Below, in pieces: positions 42,808 to 52,110 of a stretch of DNA of 64,000 nucleotides. The stretch's first letter is position 1; the number at the start of each line of letters is the position of its first letter. Under the pieces are notes generated by a model. The model did no database searches and was not told the origin of the DNA. It worked only from the letters and a program-made list of their open reading frames with translations. Source of the DNA: Pseudomonas rustica (GTDB taxonomy: Bacteria > Pseudomonadota > Gammaproteobacteria > Pseudomonadales > Pseudomonadaceae); NCBI RefSeq assembly GCF_018336155.1, contig NZ_JAGYHF010000009.1, positions 186,001 through 250,000 of the forward strand. Direction: 5' to 3'. The position numbers were made by a program, and so were the translations under genes.

Positions 42808-43131
42808 ATGGCTATCAGCATGACAGAAGCGGCTGCTCGACACGTGCGGCGCTCCCTCGACGGGCGCGGCAAAGGTGAAGGGATTCGTCTGGGTGTTCGC
42901 ACCACAGGCTGTTCCGGCCTTGCCTACGTGCTGGAGTTTGTCGACGAGGTGGTTGCAGAGGATCAGGTGTTCGAGAGTCACGGCGAAAAAGTGATCATCG
43001 ACCCGAAAAGCCTCGCCTACCTGGACGGCACCGAGCTCGATTTCGTCAAGGAAGGGTTGAACGAAGGCTTCAAGTTCAACAACCCCAACGTACGCGGTGA
43101 ATGTGGCTGCGGCGAAAGCTTCAACATCTGA
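42808..43131 (+). CDS. iscA: IscA, A-type iron-sulphur carrier
   Basis: A 107-residue protein from ATG 42808 (MAISMTEAAARHV) behind AAGGAG; a longer upstream frame lacks a site. The three metal-binding cysteines are Cys35 in TTGCSGLAY, and Cys99 and Cys101 in ECGCGESF. It accepts clusters from the IscU scaffold and passes them to apo-proteins. In Pseudomonas it follows iscU in one operon; here the island lies between the body of iscU and iscA, so its transcription may now depend on another promoter. Confidence 0.97.
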   Translation: MAISMTEAAARHVRRSLDGRGKGEGIRLGVRTTGCSGLAYVLEFVDEVVAEDQVFESHGEKVIIDPKSLAYLDGTELDFVKEGLNEGFKFNNPNVRGECGCGESFNI

Positions 43132-43139
43132 GGCTTGTC

Positions 43140-43661
43140 GTGGGTATTCCTTGTCATTTCGCTTTATTCGAGCTGCAACCGAGTTTCCGTCTGGATCTCG
43201 AGCAGTTGGCCACGCGCTACCGTGAGTTGGCGCGCGGCGTTCATCCTGACCGCTTTGCCGACGCTTCCGAGCGTGAGCAGCGAACCGCACTCGAGCAGTC
43301 TGCACGGCTCAACGACGCCTATCAGACACTCAAGAGTCCGGCCCAGCGCGCACGCTACCTGCTGACCATCAGCGGGCATGAAGTGCCGATGGAAGTCACT
43401 GTCCATGATCCCGAGTTTCTTCTGCAGCAGATGCAATGGCGCGAAGAGCTCGAAGACCTCCAGGACAGTGCCGACCTCGACGGTGTCGCGGTGTTCAAGC
43501 GTCGCTTGAAAGTGGCTCAGGAAGAACTCAACGAAAGCTTCGCAGCCTGTTGGGATGATGCGGCGCAACGCGAACAGGCCGAACGCCTGATGCGGCGCAT
43601 GCAGTTCCTCGACAAGCTCACCTACGAAGTGCGCCAGTTAGAAGAGCGCCTCGACGATTAA
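43140..43661 (+). CDS. hscB: HscB, J-protein co-chaperone for Fe-S assembly
   Basis: A 173-residue protein starting at GTG 43140, eight bases after the iscA stop. The J-domain motif HPD is at residues 35-37 in ARGVHPDRFADAS. The C-terminal helical domain (about 95-170) binds IscU. It delivers IscU to HscA and stimulates its ATPase. Length is normal for the family. Confidence 0.96.
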   Translation: MGIPCHFALFELQPSFRLDLEQLATRYRELARGVHPDRFADASEREQRTALEQSARLNDAYQTLKSPAQRARYLLTISGHEVPMEVTVHDPEFLLQQMQWREELEDLQDSADLDGVAVFKRRLKVAQEELNESFAACWDDAAQREQAERLMRRMQFLDKLTYEVRQLEERLDD

Positions 43662-43712
43662 CCCAGTGCCGCTCCGGTCGCACGCCTGATATACAGATAA
43701 GTCCTGATCACG

Positions 43713-45578
43713 ATGGCCCTACTGCAGATCGCCGAACCCGGCCAAAGTCCTCAACCGCACCAGCGTCGTCTGGCTGTGGGGATCGACTTGGGCACTACCA
43801 ATTCGCTGGTCGCTGCGTTGCGCAGTGGTCTTTCCGAACCGTTGGCCGACGCAAACGGGCAGGTCATCCTGCCGTCCGCTGTGCGTTACCACGCCGATCA
43901 CGTCGAAGTCGGCGAGTCGGCGAAGCTGGCCGCCGCGTCCGATCCTTTGAATACTGTGCTGTCGGTCAAGCGCTTGATGGGTCGTGGTCTGTCCGACGTC
44001 AAGCAATTGGGCGACCAGTTGCCGTACCGCTTTGTCGGTGGCGAATCGCACATGCCGTTCATCGATACTGTGCAAGGCCCGAAAAGCCCGGTCGAAGTCT
44101 CCGCCGATATCCTCAAGGTGCTGCGTCAGCGCGCTGAAGCGACCTTGGGCGGCGAGTTGGTTGGCGCGGTGATCACCGTTCCGGCTTACTTCGATGATGC
44201 TCAGCGTCAAGCCACCAAAGATGCGGCCAAGTTGGCCGGTCTGAATGTGCTGCGTCTGCTCAACGAGCCGACTGCGGCCGCCGTGGCGTACGGTCTGGAT
44301 CAGCACGCCGAAGGCCTGGTCGCGATTTATGACCTCGGCGGCGGTACCTTCGATATTTCGATTCTGCGTCTGACTGGCGGTGTCTTTGAAGTGCTGGCCA
44401 CTGGCGGCGACAGCGCGCTGGGCGGCGATGACTTCGATCACGCGATTGCCGGCTGGATCATCGAGAGCGCCGGGCTGTCCGCCGATCTCGATCCGGGCGC
44501 ACAACGTAATCTGCTGCAAACCGCTTGCGCGGCCAAAGAAGCCCTGACCGACTCGGCCAGTGTTGAAGTGGTCTACGGCGACTGGAAAGCACCGCTGACC
44601 CGCGAAGCCTTCGATGCGCTGATCGAGCCAATGGTCGCGCGCAGCCTGAAAGCTTGCCGCCGCGCCGTGCGCGACTCCGGCATCGAGCTGGACGACGTAC
44701 ACGCTGTGGTTATGGTTGGCGGTTCGACTCGCGTTCCTCGCGTTCGCGAAGCCGTTGCCGAAGCCTTTGGTCGTCAGCCTCTGACCGAAATCGACCCGGA
44801 TCAAGTGGTGGCCATCGGTGCCGCGATCCAGGCCGATACCCTGGCTGGCAACAAGCGCGATGGCGGCGAACTGCTGCTGCTCGACGTGATTCCACTGTCC
44901 CTGGGGCTGGAAACCATGGGCGGTTTGATGGAGAAGGTGATTCCGCGCAACACCACCATCCCCGTCGCTCGCGCACAAGATTTCACTACGTACAAAGACG
45001 GCCAGTCGGCCATGGCGATCCACGTTCTGCAGGGTGAGCGCGAGCTGATCAGTGACTGCCGCTCGCTGGCGCGCTTCGAATTGCGTGGCATTCCAGCGAT
45101 GGTGGCCGGCGCAGCAAAGATTCGCGTGACCTTCCAGGTCGATGCCGACGGTCTGCTCAGCGTGTCTGCCCGTGAGTTGGGTTCGGGCGTTGAGGCGAGC
45201 ATCCAGGTCAAGCCGTCTTACGGTCTGACCGACGGCGAAATCGCCAAGATGCTCAAGGATTCGTTCCAGCACGCCAATGACGACAAGGTCGCCCGCGTTC
45301 TGCGCGAGCAGCAAGTCGATGCCCAGCGCCTGATCGAAGCGGTGCAGGGGGCTCTGGAGGTTGATGGCGAGCGTTTGCTCGACGCCGAAGAGCGCATGGT
45401 CATCGACCTGCAACTGCAGGAACTGGCCGAACTGATGAAAGGTACCGATGGTTACGCCATCGAGCAGCAGACCAAGCGTCTGTCGCAAGTGACCGATGCT
45501 TTTGCTGCCCGCCGCATGGATCTGACGGTGAAAGCCGCTCTGTCGGGGCGCAATCTGAATGAAATCGAGGATATCTGA
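43713..45578 (+). CDS. hscA: HscA, Hsp70-type chaperone for Fe-S cluster transfer
   Basis: A 621-residue DnaK-like protein. The ATPase domain has VGIDLGTTNSLVAAL (residues 23-37), IYDLGGGTFDISIL and VMVGGSTRVPRVREAV. The substrate domain follows from about 390, and it lacks the long DnaK lid tail. With HscB it binds the LPPVK loop of IscU to release clusters. It starts 51 bp after hscB, and its stop overlaps the ATG of fdx by one base (TGATG). Confidence 0.97.
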   Translation: MALLQIAEPGQSPQPHQRRLAVGIDLGTTNSLVAALRSGLSEPLADANGQVILPSAVRYHADHVEVGESAKLAAASDPLNTVLSVKRLMGRGLSDVKQLGDQLPYRFVGGESHMPFIDTVQGPKSPVEVSADILKVLRQRAEATLGGELVGAVITVPAYFDDAQRQATKDAAKLAGLNVLRLLNEPTAAAVAYGLDQHAEGLVAIYDLGGGTFDISILRLTGGVFEVLATGGDSALGGDDFDHAIAGWIIESAGLSADLDPGAQRNLLQTACAAKEALTDSASVEVVYGDWKAPLTREAFDALIEPMVARSLKACRRAVRDSGIELDDVHAVVMVGGSTRVPRVREAVAEAFGRQPLTEIDPDQVVAIGAAIQADTLAGNKRDGGELLLLDVIPLSLGLETMGGLMEKVIPRNTTIPVARAQDFTTYKDGQSAMAIHVLQGERELISDCRSLARFELRGIPAMVAGAAKIRVTFQVDADGLLSVSARELGSGVEASIQVKPSYGLTDGEIAKMLKDSFQHANDDKVARVLREQQVDAQRLIEAVQGALEVDGERLLDAEERMVIDLQLQELAELMKGTDGYAIEQQTKRLSQVTDAFAARRMDLTVKAALSGRNLNEIEDI

Positions 45579-45919
45579 TGCCGCAGGTCATTTTTCTGCC
45601 CCACGAGAAGTTCTGCCCTGAAGGCATGGTGGTCGAGGCTGCGCCCGGCACATCGATTCTTGAACTGGCCCACGAACACCACATCGAGATGGAAAGCGCC
45701 TGTGGCGGCGTCTGCGCTTGCACGACCTGCCACTGCATCATCCGCGAGGGTTTCGACTCGATGGAAGAGGCTGACGAGCTGGAAGAAGACTTCCTCGATC
45801 GTGCATGGGGCCTGGAAGCGCAATCGCGTCTGGCCTGTCAGGCTATCGTTGGTGAAGAAGACATCACCGTCGAAATTCCGAAATATTCGCTTAACCATGC
45901 GGCTGAAGCGCCGCACTGA
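45578..45919 (+). CDS. fdx: ISC-type [2Fe-2S] ferredoxin
   Basis: A 113-residue adrenodoxin-type ferredoxin. Cluster ligands Cys42, Cys48 and Cys51 are in ACGGVCACTTCHC, with Cys87 in RLACQAIV; Cys46 is the extra conserved cysteine of ISC ferredoxins. It supplies electrons for cluster assembly on IscU with IscS. Its ATG overlaps the hscA stop. Confidence 0.97.
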   Translation: MPQVIFLPHEKFCPEGMVVEAAPGTSILELAHEHHIEMESACGGVCACTTCHCIIREGFDSMEEADELEEDFLDRAWGLEAQSRLACQAIVGEEDITVEIPKYSLNHAAEAPH

Positions 45920-45933
45920 CTGGTAAGACTGTC

Positions 45934-46134
45934 ATGAGCTACGGTTGGAATGATGTTCAACGTATTGCAGAAGAACTGGCCGAGGCCCATGCCGGCGTCG
46001 ATCCATATTCTGTAGGTTTTGTCCGTTTGCAGCAGATGATCCTTGATCTGCCTGACTTCGATGGCACTTCTGGCCGTGTCGGCGAGAAGGTGCTGGAAGC
46101 GGTTCAGGAGCTCTGGGCCAAAGAATTGGACTGA
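45934..46134 (+). CDS. iscX: IscX (YfhJ), small Fe-S assembly regulator
   Basis: A 66-residue acidic protein with the family pattern WNDVQRIAEELAEAHAGVDP and, further on, MILDLPDFDG. In other bacteria IscX binds IscS and iron and tunes cluster formation. It is the last gene of the isc group, 14 bp after fdx, and a terminator follows. Confidence 0.96.
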   Translation: MSYGWNDVQRIAEELAEAHAGVDPYSVGFVRLQQMILDLPDFDGTSGRVGEKVLEAVQELWAKELD

Positions 46135-46162
46135 TCGTCTCGCAGGTTAGGCAATACCCAAG

Positions 46163-46193
46163 AACCCGCGTATAATTCGCGGGTTTAATTTTT
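46163..46193 (+). terminator. Terminator of the isc operon
   Basis: AACCCGCG (46163-46170) and CGCGGGTT (46178-46185) form an 8-bp stem with loop TATAATT, followed by TAATTTTT. The loop also reads as a -10 box (TATAAT), so part of the ndk promoter may overlap the hairpin. Confidence 0.8.
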
Positions 46194-46221
46194 CGCAAAT
46201 TACCGTTTCTGGAGTTACACC

Positions 46222-46647
46222 ATGGCTGTTCAACGCACTTTCTCCATCATCAAGCCTGACGCTGTTGCAAAAAACGTCATCGGCGAAATCACCACTCGTT
46301 TCGAAAAAGCCGGCCTGCGCGTTGTAGCTTCGAAACTGAAGCAACTGTCCAAAGCTGAAGCTGAAGGCTTCTACGCTGAGCACAGCGCTCGTGGTTTCTT
46401 CGGCGACCTGGTTGCTTTCATGATCTCCGGTCCTGTTGTTGTTCAGGTTCTGGAAGGCGAAAACGCTATCGCTCTGAACCGTGAGCTGATGGGCGCTACC
46501 AACCCTAAAGAAGCTGCTGCCGGCACCATCCGCGCTGACTTCGCTGATTCCATCGACGCCAACGCTGTTCACGGTTCGGACTCCGAAGCCGCAGCTGCTC
46601 GTGAAATCTCGTACTTCTTCGCAGCTACTGAAGTAACCACTCGCTAA
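46222..46647 (+). CDS. ndk: Nucleoside diphosphate kinase
   Basis: A 141-residue enzyme of standard length. It starts AVQRTFSIIKPDAVAKNVIG and has the active-site histidine at 117 in NAVHGSDS. It transfers the gamma phosphate between nucleoside triphosphates and diphosphates. Ribosome binding site GGAG precedes the ATG. The third-position bias toward T in many codons suggests high expression. Confidence 0.98.
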   Translation: MAVQRTFSIIKPDAVAKNVIGEITTRFEKAGLRVVASKLKQLSKAEAEGFYAEHSARGFFGDLVAFMISGPVVVQVLEGENAIALNRELMGATNPKEAAAGTIRADFADSIDANAVHGSDSEAAAAREISYFFAATEVTTR

Positions 46648-46675
46648 GCATTGGCTTAAGAGTGAAGGTGAATCC

Positions 46676-47824
46676 ATGACTACATCGACTGTAAAAACCA
46701 ACCTGCTGGGTCTGACTCAACAGGAAATGGAAAAATTCTTCGACTCAATCGGGGAGAAGCGTTTCCGTGCCGGTCAGGTAATGAAATGGATTCACCACTT
46801 TGGTGTCGATGATTTCGACGCCATGACGAACGTCAGCAAGGCCTTGCGCGACAAGCTCAAGGTTATTGCTGAGGTCCGTGGTCCGGAAGTGGTCAGCGAG
46901 GACATCTCCACCGACGGCACCCGTAAGTGGGTGGTGCGTGTGGCGTCCGGCAGCTGCGTCGAGACCGTGTACATTCCCCAGGGCAAACGCGGCACTTTGT
47001 GCGTTTCGTCCCAGGCAGGCTGTGCCCTGGATTGCAGTTTCTGCTCCACCGGCAAGCAAGGCTTCAATAGCAACCTCACCGCCGCCGAAGTCATCGGTCA
47101 GGTGTGGATTGCCAACAAATCTTTCGGCAGTGTCCCGGCAACCGTCGACCGTGCCATCACCAACGTGGTGATGATGGGCATGGGTGAGCCGCTGCTGAAC
47201 TTCGACAACGTCGTCGCCGCCATGCATCTGATGATGGATGACCTCGGCTACGGGATCTCCAAGCGCCGCGTGACCCTGTCCACCTCGGGCGTGGTGCCGA
47301 TGATCGATGAGCTGGCCAAGCACATCGACGTCTCCCTGGCGTTGTCCCTGCACGCACCGAATGACGCATTGCGTAACCAATTGGTGCCGATCAACAAGAA
47401 ATATCCGCTTAAGATGCTGCTCGAGTCGTGCCAGCGCTACATGTCGTCCCTGGGCGAAAAACGTGTGCTGACCATCGAGTACACCTTGCTCAAAGACATC
47501 AACGACAAGGTTGAACACGCCGTTGAGATGGTCGAGTTGCTGAAAAACATTCCGTGCAAGATCAACCTGATTCCGTTCAACCCGTTCCCGCATTCCGGGT
47601 ACGAGCGTCCGAGCAACAACGCGATTCGTCGTTTCCAGGATCAGTTGCATCAGGCCGGTTTCAACGTCACTGTCCGCACCACCCGTGGTGAAGACATCGA
47701 CGCCGCATGTGGTCAATTGGTAGGGCAGGTGCTGGATCGCACCCGTCGCAGCGAACGTTATATCGCCGTGCGTGAGTTGAACGCCGACAGCGATCTGGCA
47801 CAGAACGCCGCGAACACTAACTAA
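46676..47824 (+). CDS. rlmN: RlmN, radical-SAM 23S rRNA/tRNA A2-methyltransferase
   Basis: A 382-residue radical-SAM protein. The iron-sulphur motif C-x3-C-x2-C is Cys116, Cys120 and Cys123 in GCALDCSFCSTG. Other family marks are MMGMGEPLLNFDNV and the C-terminal TVRTTRGEDIDAACGQL, which holds the second catalytic Cys. It methylates A2503 of 23S rRNA and A37 of some tRNAs. It is 28 bp after ndk and 12 bp before the pilus lipoprotein gene. Confidence 0.97.
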   Translation: MTTSTVKTNLLGLTQQEMEKFFDSIGEKRFRAGQVMKWIHHFGVDDFDAMTNVSKALRDKLKVIAEVRGPEVVSEDISTDGTRKWVVRVASGSCVETVYIPQGKRGTLCVSSQAGCALDCSFCSTGKQGFNSNLTAAEVIGQVWIANKSFGSVPATVDRAITNVVMMGMGEPLLNFDNVVAAMHLMMDDLGYGISKRRVTLSTSGVVPMIDELAKHIDVSLALSLHAPNDALRNQLVPINKKYPLKMLLESCQRYMSSLGEKRVLTIEYTLLKDINDKVEHAVEMVELLKNIPCKINLIPFNPFPHSGYERPSNNAIRRFQDQLHQAGFNVTVRTTRGEDIDAACGQLVGQVLDRTRRSERYIAVRELNADSDLAQNAANTN

Positions 47825-47836
47825 GAGAGGATCTCT

Positions 47837-48595
47837 ATGTCCCTGCGCTTTGCGCTGCTGTTGCTGTTGGCCAGCCTGTGTGCTGGTTGTGTCCTGTCGG
47901 GTGACTACAACCCGATGAAGACCAGCAAGGGCCGCGATGAAGCGCGGGCTGCGTACGTGCAGTTGGGACTGGGGTACTTGCAACAAGGCATGACTGAACG
48001 GGCCAAGGTGCCGTTGAAGAAGGCGCTGGAACTCGACAGTTCGGATCCAGACGCCAATGCCGCGCTCGGTTTGGTGTTTCAAGCCGAAATGGAGCCTGCA
48101 CTGGCCGACGAGCATTTCCGCAAGGCCTTGTCCTCACGTCCCGCCGATGCCCGTATCCTCAACAACTACGGCAGTTTTCTCTACGAAGAACAGCGTTATA
48201 AAGAAGCCTACGAGCGTTTTGAACAGGCGGCCGCCGATACCCTGTATCCTGAACGCTCGCGTGTGTTCGAGAACCTCGGCATGACGGCGGCGAAACTCGG
48301 TCAGCGTGATGTCGCGCAGCAGCAACTGGAAAAAGCCTTGCGGCTGAACCGTCAACAACCGCGCGCATTGCTGGAAATGGCTGAGTTGTCCTTCGAAGAC
48401 AGGCATTATGTGCCCGCGCGTGACTATTACGACCGTTTCAGCCTGCTGACCGAACAAAATGCACGTAGTCTATTGCTCGGCGTTCGGCTGGCAAAAGTGT
48501 TTGAAGATCGCGACAAGGCCGCCAGTTATGGCCTGCAATTAAAACGACTCTATCCCGGTACGCCGGAATATCAGCAATACCTGTCGGAGCAATGA
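47837..48595 (+). CDS. pilW: PilW/PilF-type IV pilus biogenesis lipoprotein
   Basis: A 252-residue TPR protein with a lipoprotein signal (LLLASLCAGCVLSG, Cys at 18). Six or so TPR repeats follow, for instance ARAAYVQLGLGYLQQG and ARILNNYGSFLYEEQRY. Members of this family (PilF in P. aeruginosa) place the PilQ secretin in the outer membrane. The location between rlmN and a rodZ-like gene is conserved in Pseudomonas. Its stop overlaps the next start (ATGATGA). Confidence 0.93.
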   Translation: MSLRFALLLLLASLCAGCVLSGDYNPMKTSKGRDEARAAYVQLGLGYLQQGMTERAKVPLKKALELDSSDPDANAALGLVFQAEMEPALADEHFRKALSSRPADARILNNYGSFLYEEQRYKEAYERFEQAAADTLYPERSRVFENLGMTAAKLGQRDVAQQQLEKALRLNRQQPRALLEMAELSFEDRHYVPARDYYDRFSLLTEQNARSLLLGVRLAKVFEDRDKAASYGLQLKRLYPGTPEYQQYLSEQ

Positions 48596-49629
48596 TGAAA
48601 GCGGCGCATCCCGAAGTTGTAGCAGCGAATCGCGTTAACCCCGGTGAGACCCTGCGCCAGGCCCGCGAAAGCAATGGCTGGTCGCTGGCCGAAGTGGCCC
48701 TCAAGCTCAACCTCACCGTGACGTCTCTGGGCAATCTTGAAGCCGGTGCTTTCGACAAGCTGCCGGGGCATACCTTTGCTCGCGGTTACATTCGCGCGTA
48801 TGCCAAATTGCTCGGCATGGATCAGACCGTTCTGGTTCAGCAGTTCGACCAGTCCACCGGCACCGATTCCCAGGGCAGCAACGTTCACGCCTTGGGCCGT
48901 ATCGAAGAGCCTGTGCGGGTTTCCCACACTATTTTGCGTATCGTCAGCCTGTTGTTGCTGATCGCGGTCATCGGCGGTGGTTTCGTCTGGTGGCAGGATC
49001 AGACCTCGCTGCGTACCAAGGACTTCACCAGCCTGACGCCGGAACACGTTGAAGTCGAAGGCGCCGACGGCACCACGCAGATTCACCCGATCGACGAGCC
49101 GGAAGACCAGGCGGTCGCCGAAGGTCAGGCCGAGGGGGCGACCGCTCTGGCGCTGCCGCAGTCGGAAACCACCGCGGAATCCACCGGTGCCGAAGCTACT
49201 GCTCCTGCAACATCGACTGCGCCAGCAACGCCGACCGCTCCAGCGGTTGCGCCGACCGCGCCGGTTCACACGCCAGCGCCAGTGGTTGCCACTCCGGCAA
49301 CACCTGCTCCGGCTGTGCCTGCCACACCAGCACCAACCACGACTGCACCGATCGCCCCGAGCGTGGCTCCAGTGGCACCAGTGGCTGGCGAAGGTCAGGT
49401 GTCGATGCAGTTCGTTGCCGATTGCTGGACGCAAGTCACCGATGGCAGCGGCAAAGTGTTGTTCAGTGGTCTCAAGCGTAAGGGCGACAGCCTCGCCGTT
49501 GCCGGCAAGCCACCGTTTGCCGTCCGCCTGGGCTACGCTCGCGGCGCGCAGGTCAGCTACAACGGCCAGCCGGTCGATGTCGCTCCGTTCACCAGTGGCG
49601 AGACTGCTCGCCTGAAGTTGGGTCAATAA
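48592..49629 (+). CDS. rodZ: RodZ-like HTH membrane protein with DUF4115 domain
   Basis: A 345-residue protein. Residues 15-85 form an Xre-like HTH_25 domain (GETLRQARESNGWSLAEVAL, and LEAGAFDKLPGHTFARGYIR). A single membrane helix is at about 115-135 (LRIVSLLLLIAVIGGGFVWW). A long Ala/Pro/Thr-rich periplasmic linker (about 175-265) follows, then a DUF4115 beta domain (CWTQVTDGSGKVLFSG). This is the layout of RodZ, which ties MreB to the cell-wall machinery. Start may be either of two adjacent ATG codons (48592 or 48595). Confidence 0.9.
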   Translation: MMKAAHPEVVAANRVNPGETLRQARESNGWSLAEVALKLNLTVTSLGNLEAGAFDKLPGHTFARGYIRAYAKLLGMDQTVLVQQFDQSTGTDSQGSNVHALGRIEEPVRVSHTILRIVSLLLLIAVIGGGFVWWQDQTSLRTKDFTSLTPEHVEVEGADGTTQIHPIDEPEDQAVAEGQAEGATALALPQSETTAESTGAEATAPATSTAPATPTAPAVAPTAPVHTPAPVVATPATPAPAVPATPAPTTTAPIAPSVAPVAPVAGEGQVSMQFVADCWTQVTDGSGKVLFSGLKRKGDSLAVAGKPPFAVRLGYARGAQVSYNGQPVDVAPFTSGETARLKLGQ

Positions 49630-49632
49630 GTC

Positions 49633-50742
49633 ATGCACGGCGAATCTCCAATCAAACGTCGCGTTTCGCGCAAGATCTGGGTCGGCAACGTACCGGTGGG
49701 CGGCGATGCGCCGATCGCTGTGCAGAGCATGACCAACAGCGACACCAATGACGTTGCCGCCACTGTTGCGCAAATCAATCGTCTGGAAGCCGCCGGCGTC
49801 GACATCGTCCGCGTATCGGTACCGGACATGGATGCCGCCGAGGCGTTCGGCAAGATCAAACAACTGGTCAAAGTGCCGTTGGTTGCCGACATCCACTTCG
49901 ACTACAAGATCGCTCTGCGCGTAGCCGAACTGGGCGTTGATTGCCTGCGCATCAACCCGGGCAACATCGGTCGCGAAGACCGTGTTCGTGCTGTGGTCGA
50001 TGCTGCGCGTGATCGCGGGATCCCGATCCGCATCGGCGTCAACGCCGGCTCGCTGGAAAAAGACCTGCAAAAGAAATACGGCGAGCCGACCCCAGCCGCG
50101 CTGGTTGAGTCTGCTTTGCGTCACGTTGAACACCTAGAGCGCCTGAATTTTCAGGACTTCAAGGTCAGCGTGAAGGCCTCCGACGTGTTCATGGCCGTCG
50201 AAGCCTACCGCTTGCTGGCGAAAGAAATCGTCCAGCCGCTGCACCTGGGCATCACCGAAGCCGGTGGATTGCGTACGGGCACAGTGAAATCCGCCGTGGG
50301 CCTAGGTATGCTGCTCGCCGAAGGGATTGGCGATACTATCCGCATCTCGCTGGCGGCCGATCCGGTCGAAGAAGTGAAGGTCGGTTACGACATTCTCAAG
50401 TCTTTGCATCTGCGTTCCCGTGGCATCAACTTCATCGCCTGCCCGAGCTGCTCGCGGCAGAACTTCGATGTGGTGAAAACCATGAACGAGCTGGAAGGGC
50501 GCCTTGAAGACCTGCTGGTGCCGCTGGATGTCGCGGTAATCGGTTGTGTGGTCAACGGCCCCGGCGAAGCCAAGGAAGCCCATATCGGCTTGACCGGCGG
50601 CACGCCAAACCTGATTTACATCGACGGCAAGCCGGCGCAGAAACTGACGAATGACAATCTGGTGGACGAGCTGGAAAGGCTGATCCGCCAGAAAGCGGCC
50701 GAAAAGGTCGAAGCTGACGCTGCCGTAATTGCGCGCGGCTGA
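49633..50742 (+). CDS. ispG: IspG (GcpE), HMB-PP synthase of the MEP pathway
   Basis: A 369-residue enzyme of normal length. The TIM-barrel part has VQSMTNSDTNDVAATVAQI and ADIHFDYKIALRVAELG. The [4Fe-4S] ligands are in IACPSCSRQNFD and VIGCVVNGPGEAKEA. It reduces methylerythritol cyclodiphosphate to HMB-PP in isoprenoid synthesis. It starts three bases after the rodZ-like stop. Confidence 0.97.
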   Translation: MHGESPIKRRVSRKIWVGNVPVGGDAPIAVQSMTNSDTNDVAATVAQINRLEAAGVDIVRVSVPDMDAAEAFGKIKQLVKVPLVADIHFDYKIALRVAELGVDCLRINPGNIGREDRVRAVVDAARDRGIPIRIGVNAGSLEKDLQKKYGEPTPAALVESALRHVEHLERLNFQDFKVSVKASDVFMAVEAYRLLAKEIVQPLHLGITEAGGLRTGTVKSAVGLGMLLAEGIGDTIRISLAADPVEEVKVGYDILKSLHLRSRGINFIACPSCSRQNFDVVKTMNELEGRLEDLLVPLDVAVIGCVVNGPGEAKEAHIGLTGGTPNLIYIDGKPAQKLTNDNLVDELERLIRQKAAEKVEADAAVIARG

Positions 50743-50779
50743 CCCTGACTGAAGAGCCGAACGAATTTAAGGATTTAAA

Positions 50780-52069
50780 GTGAGCAAGTCATTGCAAGCC
50801 ATTCGTGGCATGAACGACATCCTGCCCGAACAGACTCCCCTGTGGCGTTATTTAGAGGGCACCGTTGCGCGTCTGCTGGATAACTACGGTTACAAGCAGA
50901 TCCGCATGCCGATCGTCGAGTTCACCGAGCTGTTCAAGCGCTCGATCGGTGAAGTGACCGACATCGTCGAAAAAGAGATGTACACCTTCGAAGACCGCAA
51001 TGGCGACTCCCTGACCCTGCGTCCGGAAGGCACTGCGGCGTGCGTGCGTGCGGTGCTTGAGCACGGTATCACCGGCGGTGGCCAGGTGCAGAAACTCTGG
51101 TACATCGGCCCGATGTTCCGCCACGAGCGTCCGCAGAAGGGTCGTTATCGCCAGTTCCATCAGATCGGTCTGGAGGTGTTCAACCTCGACGGTCCGGACA
51201 TCGACGCCGAGCTGATCATCATGACCTGGCGCCTGTGGGGCGAGCTGGGTATCCGTGATGCGGTCAAACTTGAACTCAACAGCCTCGGCACCAGCGAGTC
51301 CCGTGGCCGTTATCGTGAAGCGCTGGTCGAGTACCTCTCGGTGCACCACGACAAGCTCGACGAAGACAGTCAGCGTCGTCTGAAAACCAACCCGCTGCGC
51401 GTTCTCGACACCAAAAATGCCGACACTCAAGCGGTGCTGGTCGATGCGCCGAAGATGGCCGACTACCTCGATGAAGAGTCGCGTGCACACTTCGAAGGCT
51501 TGAAAGCGCGTCTGGATGCCGTCGGCATTCCGTACGTGCTCAATCCGAAGCTGGTGCGTGGCCTCGATTACTACAGCAAAACCGTTTTCGAATGGGTCAC
51601 CGACAAGCTCGGCGCCCAGGGCACTGTTTGCGCAGGCGGTCGTTACGACGGTCTGGTCGAGCAAATGGGCGGCAAGCCGACCACCGGCGTTGGTTTCGCC
51701 ATGGGCATTGAGCGTCTGGTGTTGATGCTCGAAACCCTTGAGCAGATCCCGGAAGAAATCTCCCGTCAGGTCGATGTCTACCTCTGCGCCTTCGGTGAAG
51801 AGGCCGAGCTGGCCGGTCTGGCCCTGGCTGAACGGGTTCGCGATCAACTTCCAAACCTGCGCCTGCAAGTCAATGCCGGCGCCGGCAGCTTCAAAAGCCA
51901 GTTCAAGAAAGCCGACAAGAGCGGTGCGCTGTACGCACTGATCCTCGGTGACGACGAAATGGCCCAGCAAGTGGTAGGTTTCAAACCCCTGCGTGGCCAG
52001 GGCGAACAACAAAGCATTGCCTGGGATGCGCTCGCCGCTCACCTGGCCACCTGCGTCGTGCAGGGTTGA
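50780..52069 (+). CDS. hisS: Histidyl-tRNA synthetase
   Basis: A 429-residue class II synthetase starting at GTG 50780 (SKSLQAIRGMNDILPEQ) behind AAGG. Motif 2 is seen in FRHERPQKGRYRQFHQIGLE. The histidine-specific LVRGLDYYSKTVFEW and GGRYDGLVEQMGG follow, with a C-terminal anticodon-binding domain from about 335. It charges tRNA-His. Gene order ispG-hisS-yfgM-bamB-der is conserved across gamma-proteobacteria. Confidence 0.98.
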   Translation: MSKSLQAIRGMNDILPEQTPLWRYLEGTVARLLDNYGYKQIRMPIVEFTELFKRSIGEVTDIVEKEMYTFEDRNGDSLTLRPEGTAACVRAVLEHGITGGGQVQKLWYIGPMFRHERPQKGRYRQFHQIGLEVFNLDGPDIDAELIIMTWRLWGELGIRDAVKLELNSLGTSESRGRYREALVEYLSVHHDKLDEDSQRRLKTNPLRVLDTKNADTQAVLVDAPKMADYLDEESRAHFEGLKARLDAVGIPYVLNPKLVRGLDYYSKTVFEWVTDKLGAQGTVCAGGRYDGLVEQMGGKPTTGVGFAMGIERLVLMLETLEQIPEEISRQVDVYLCAFGEEAELAGLALAERVRDQLPNLRLQVNAGAGSFKSQFKKADKSGALYALILGDDEMAQQVVGFKPLRGQGEQQSIAWDALAAHLATCVVQG

Positions 52070-52110
52070 AGCTGTCTAAACAGCCGATTTAGCGATTAAG
52101 GAGTATTGGG

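Noticed and set aside
43719..45488. A 589-codon open frame antisense to hscA.
   Set aside because: It is a shadow of a clear Hsp70 gene; the composition follows from codon bias.
46171..46176. TATAAT in the terminator loop as a proven ndk promoter.
   Set aside because: The matching -35 (TTAGGC) is poor, so it is only mentioned with the terminator.
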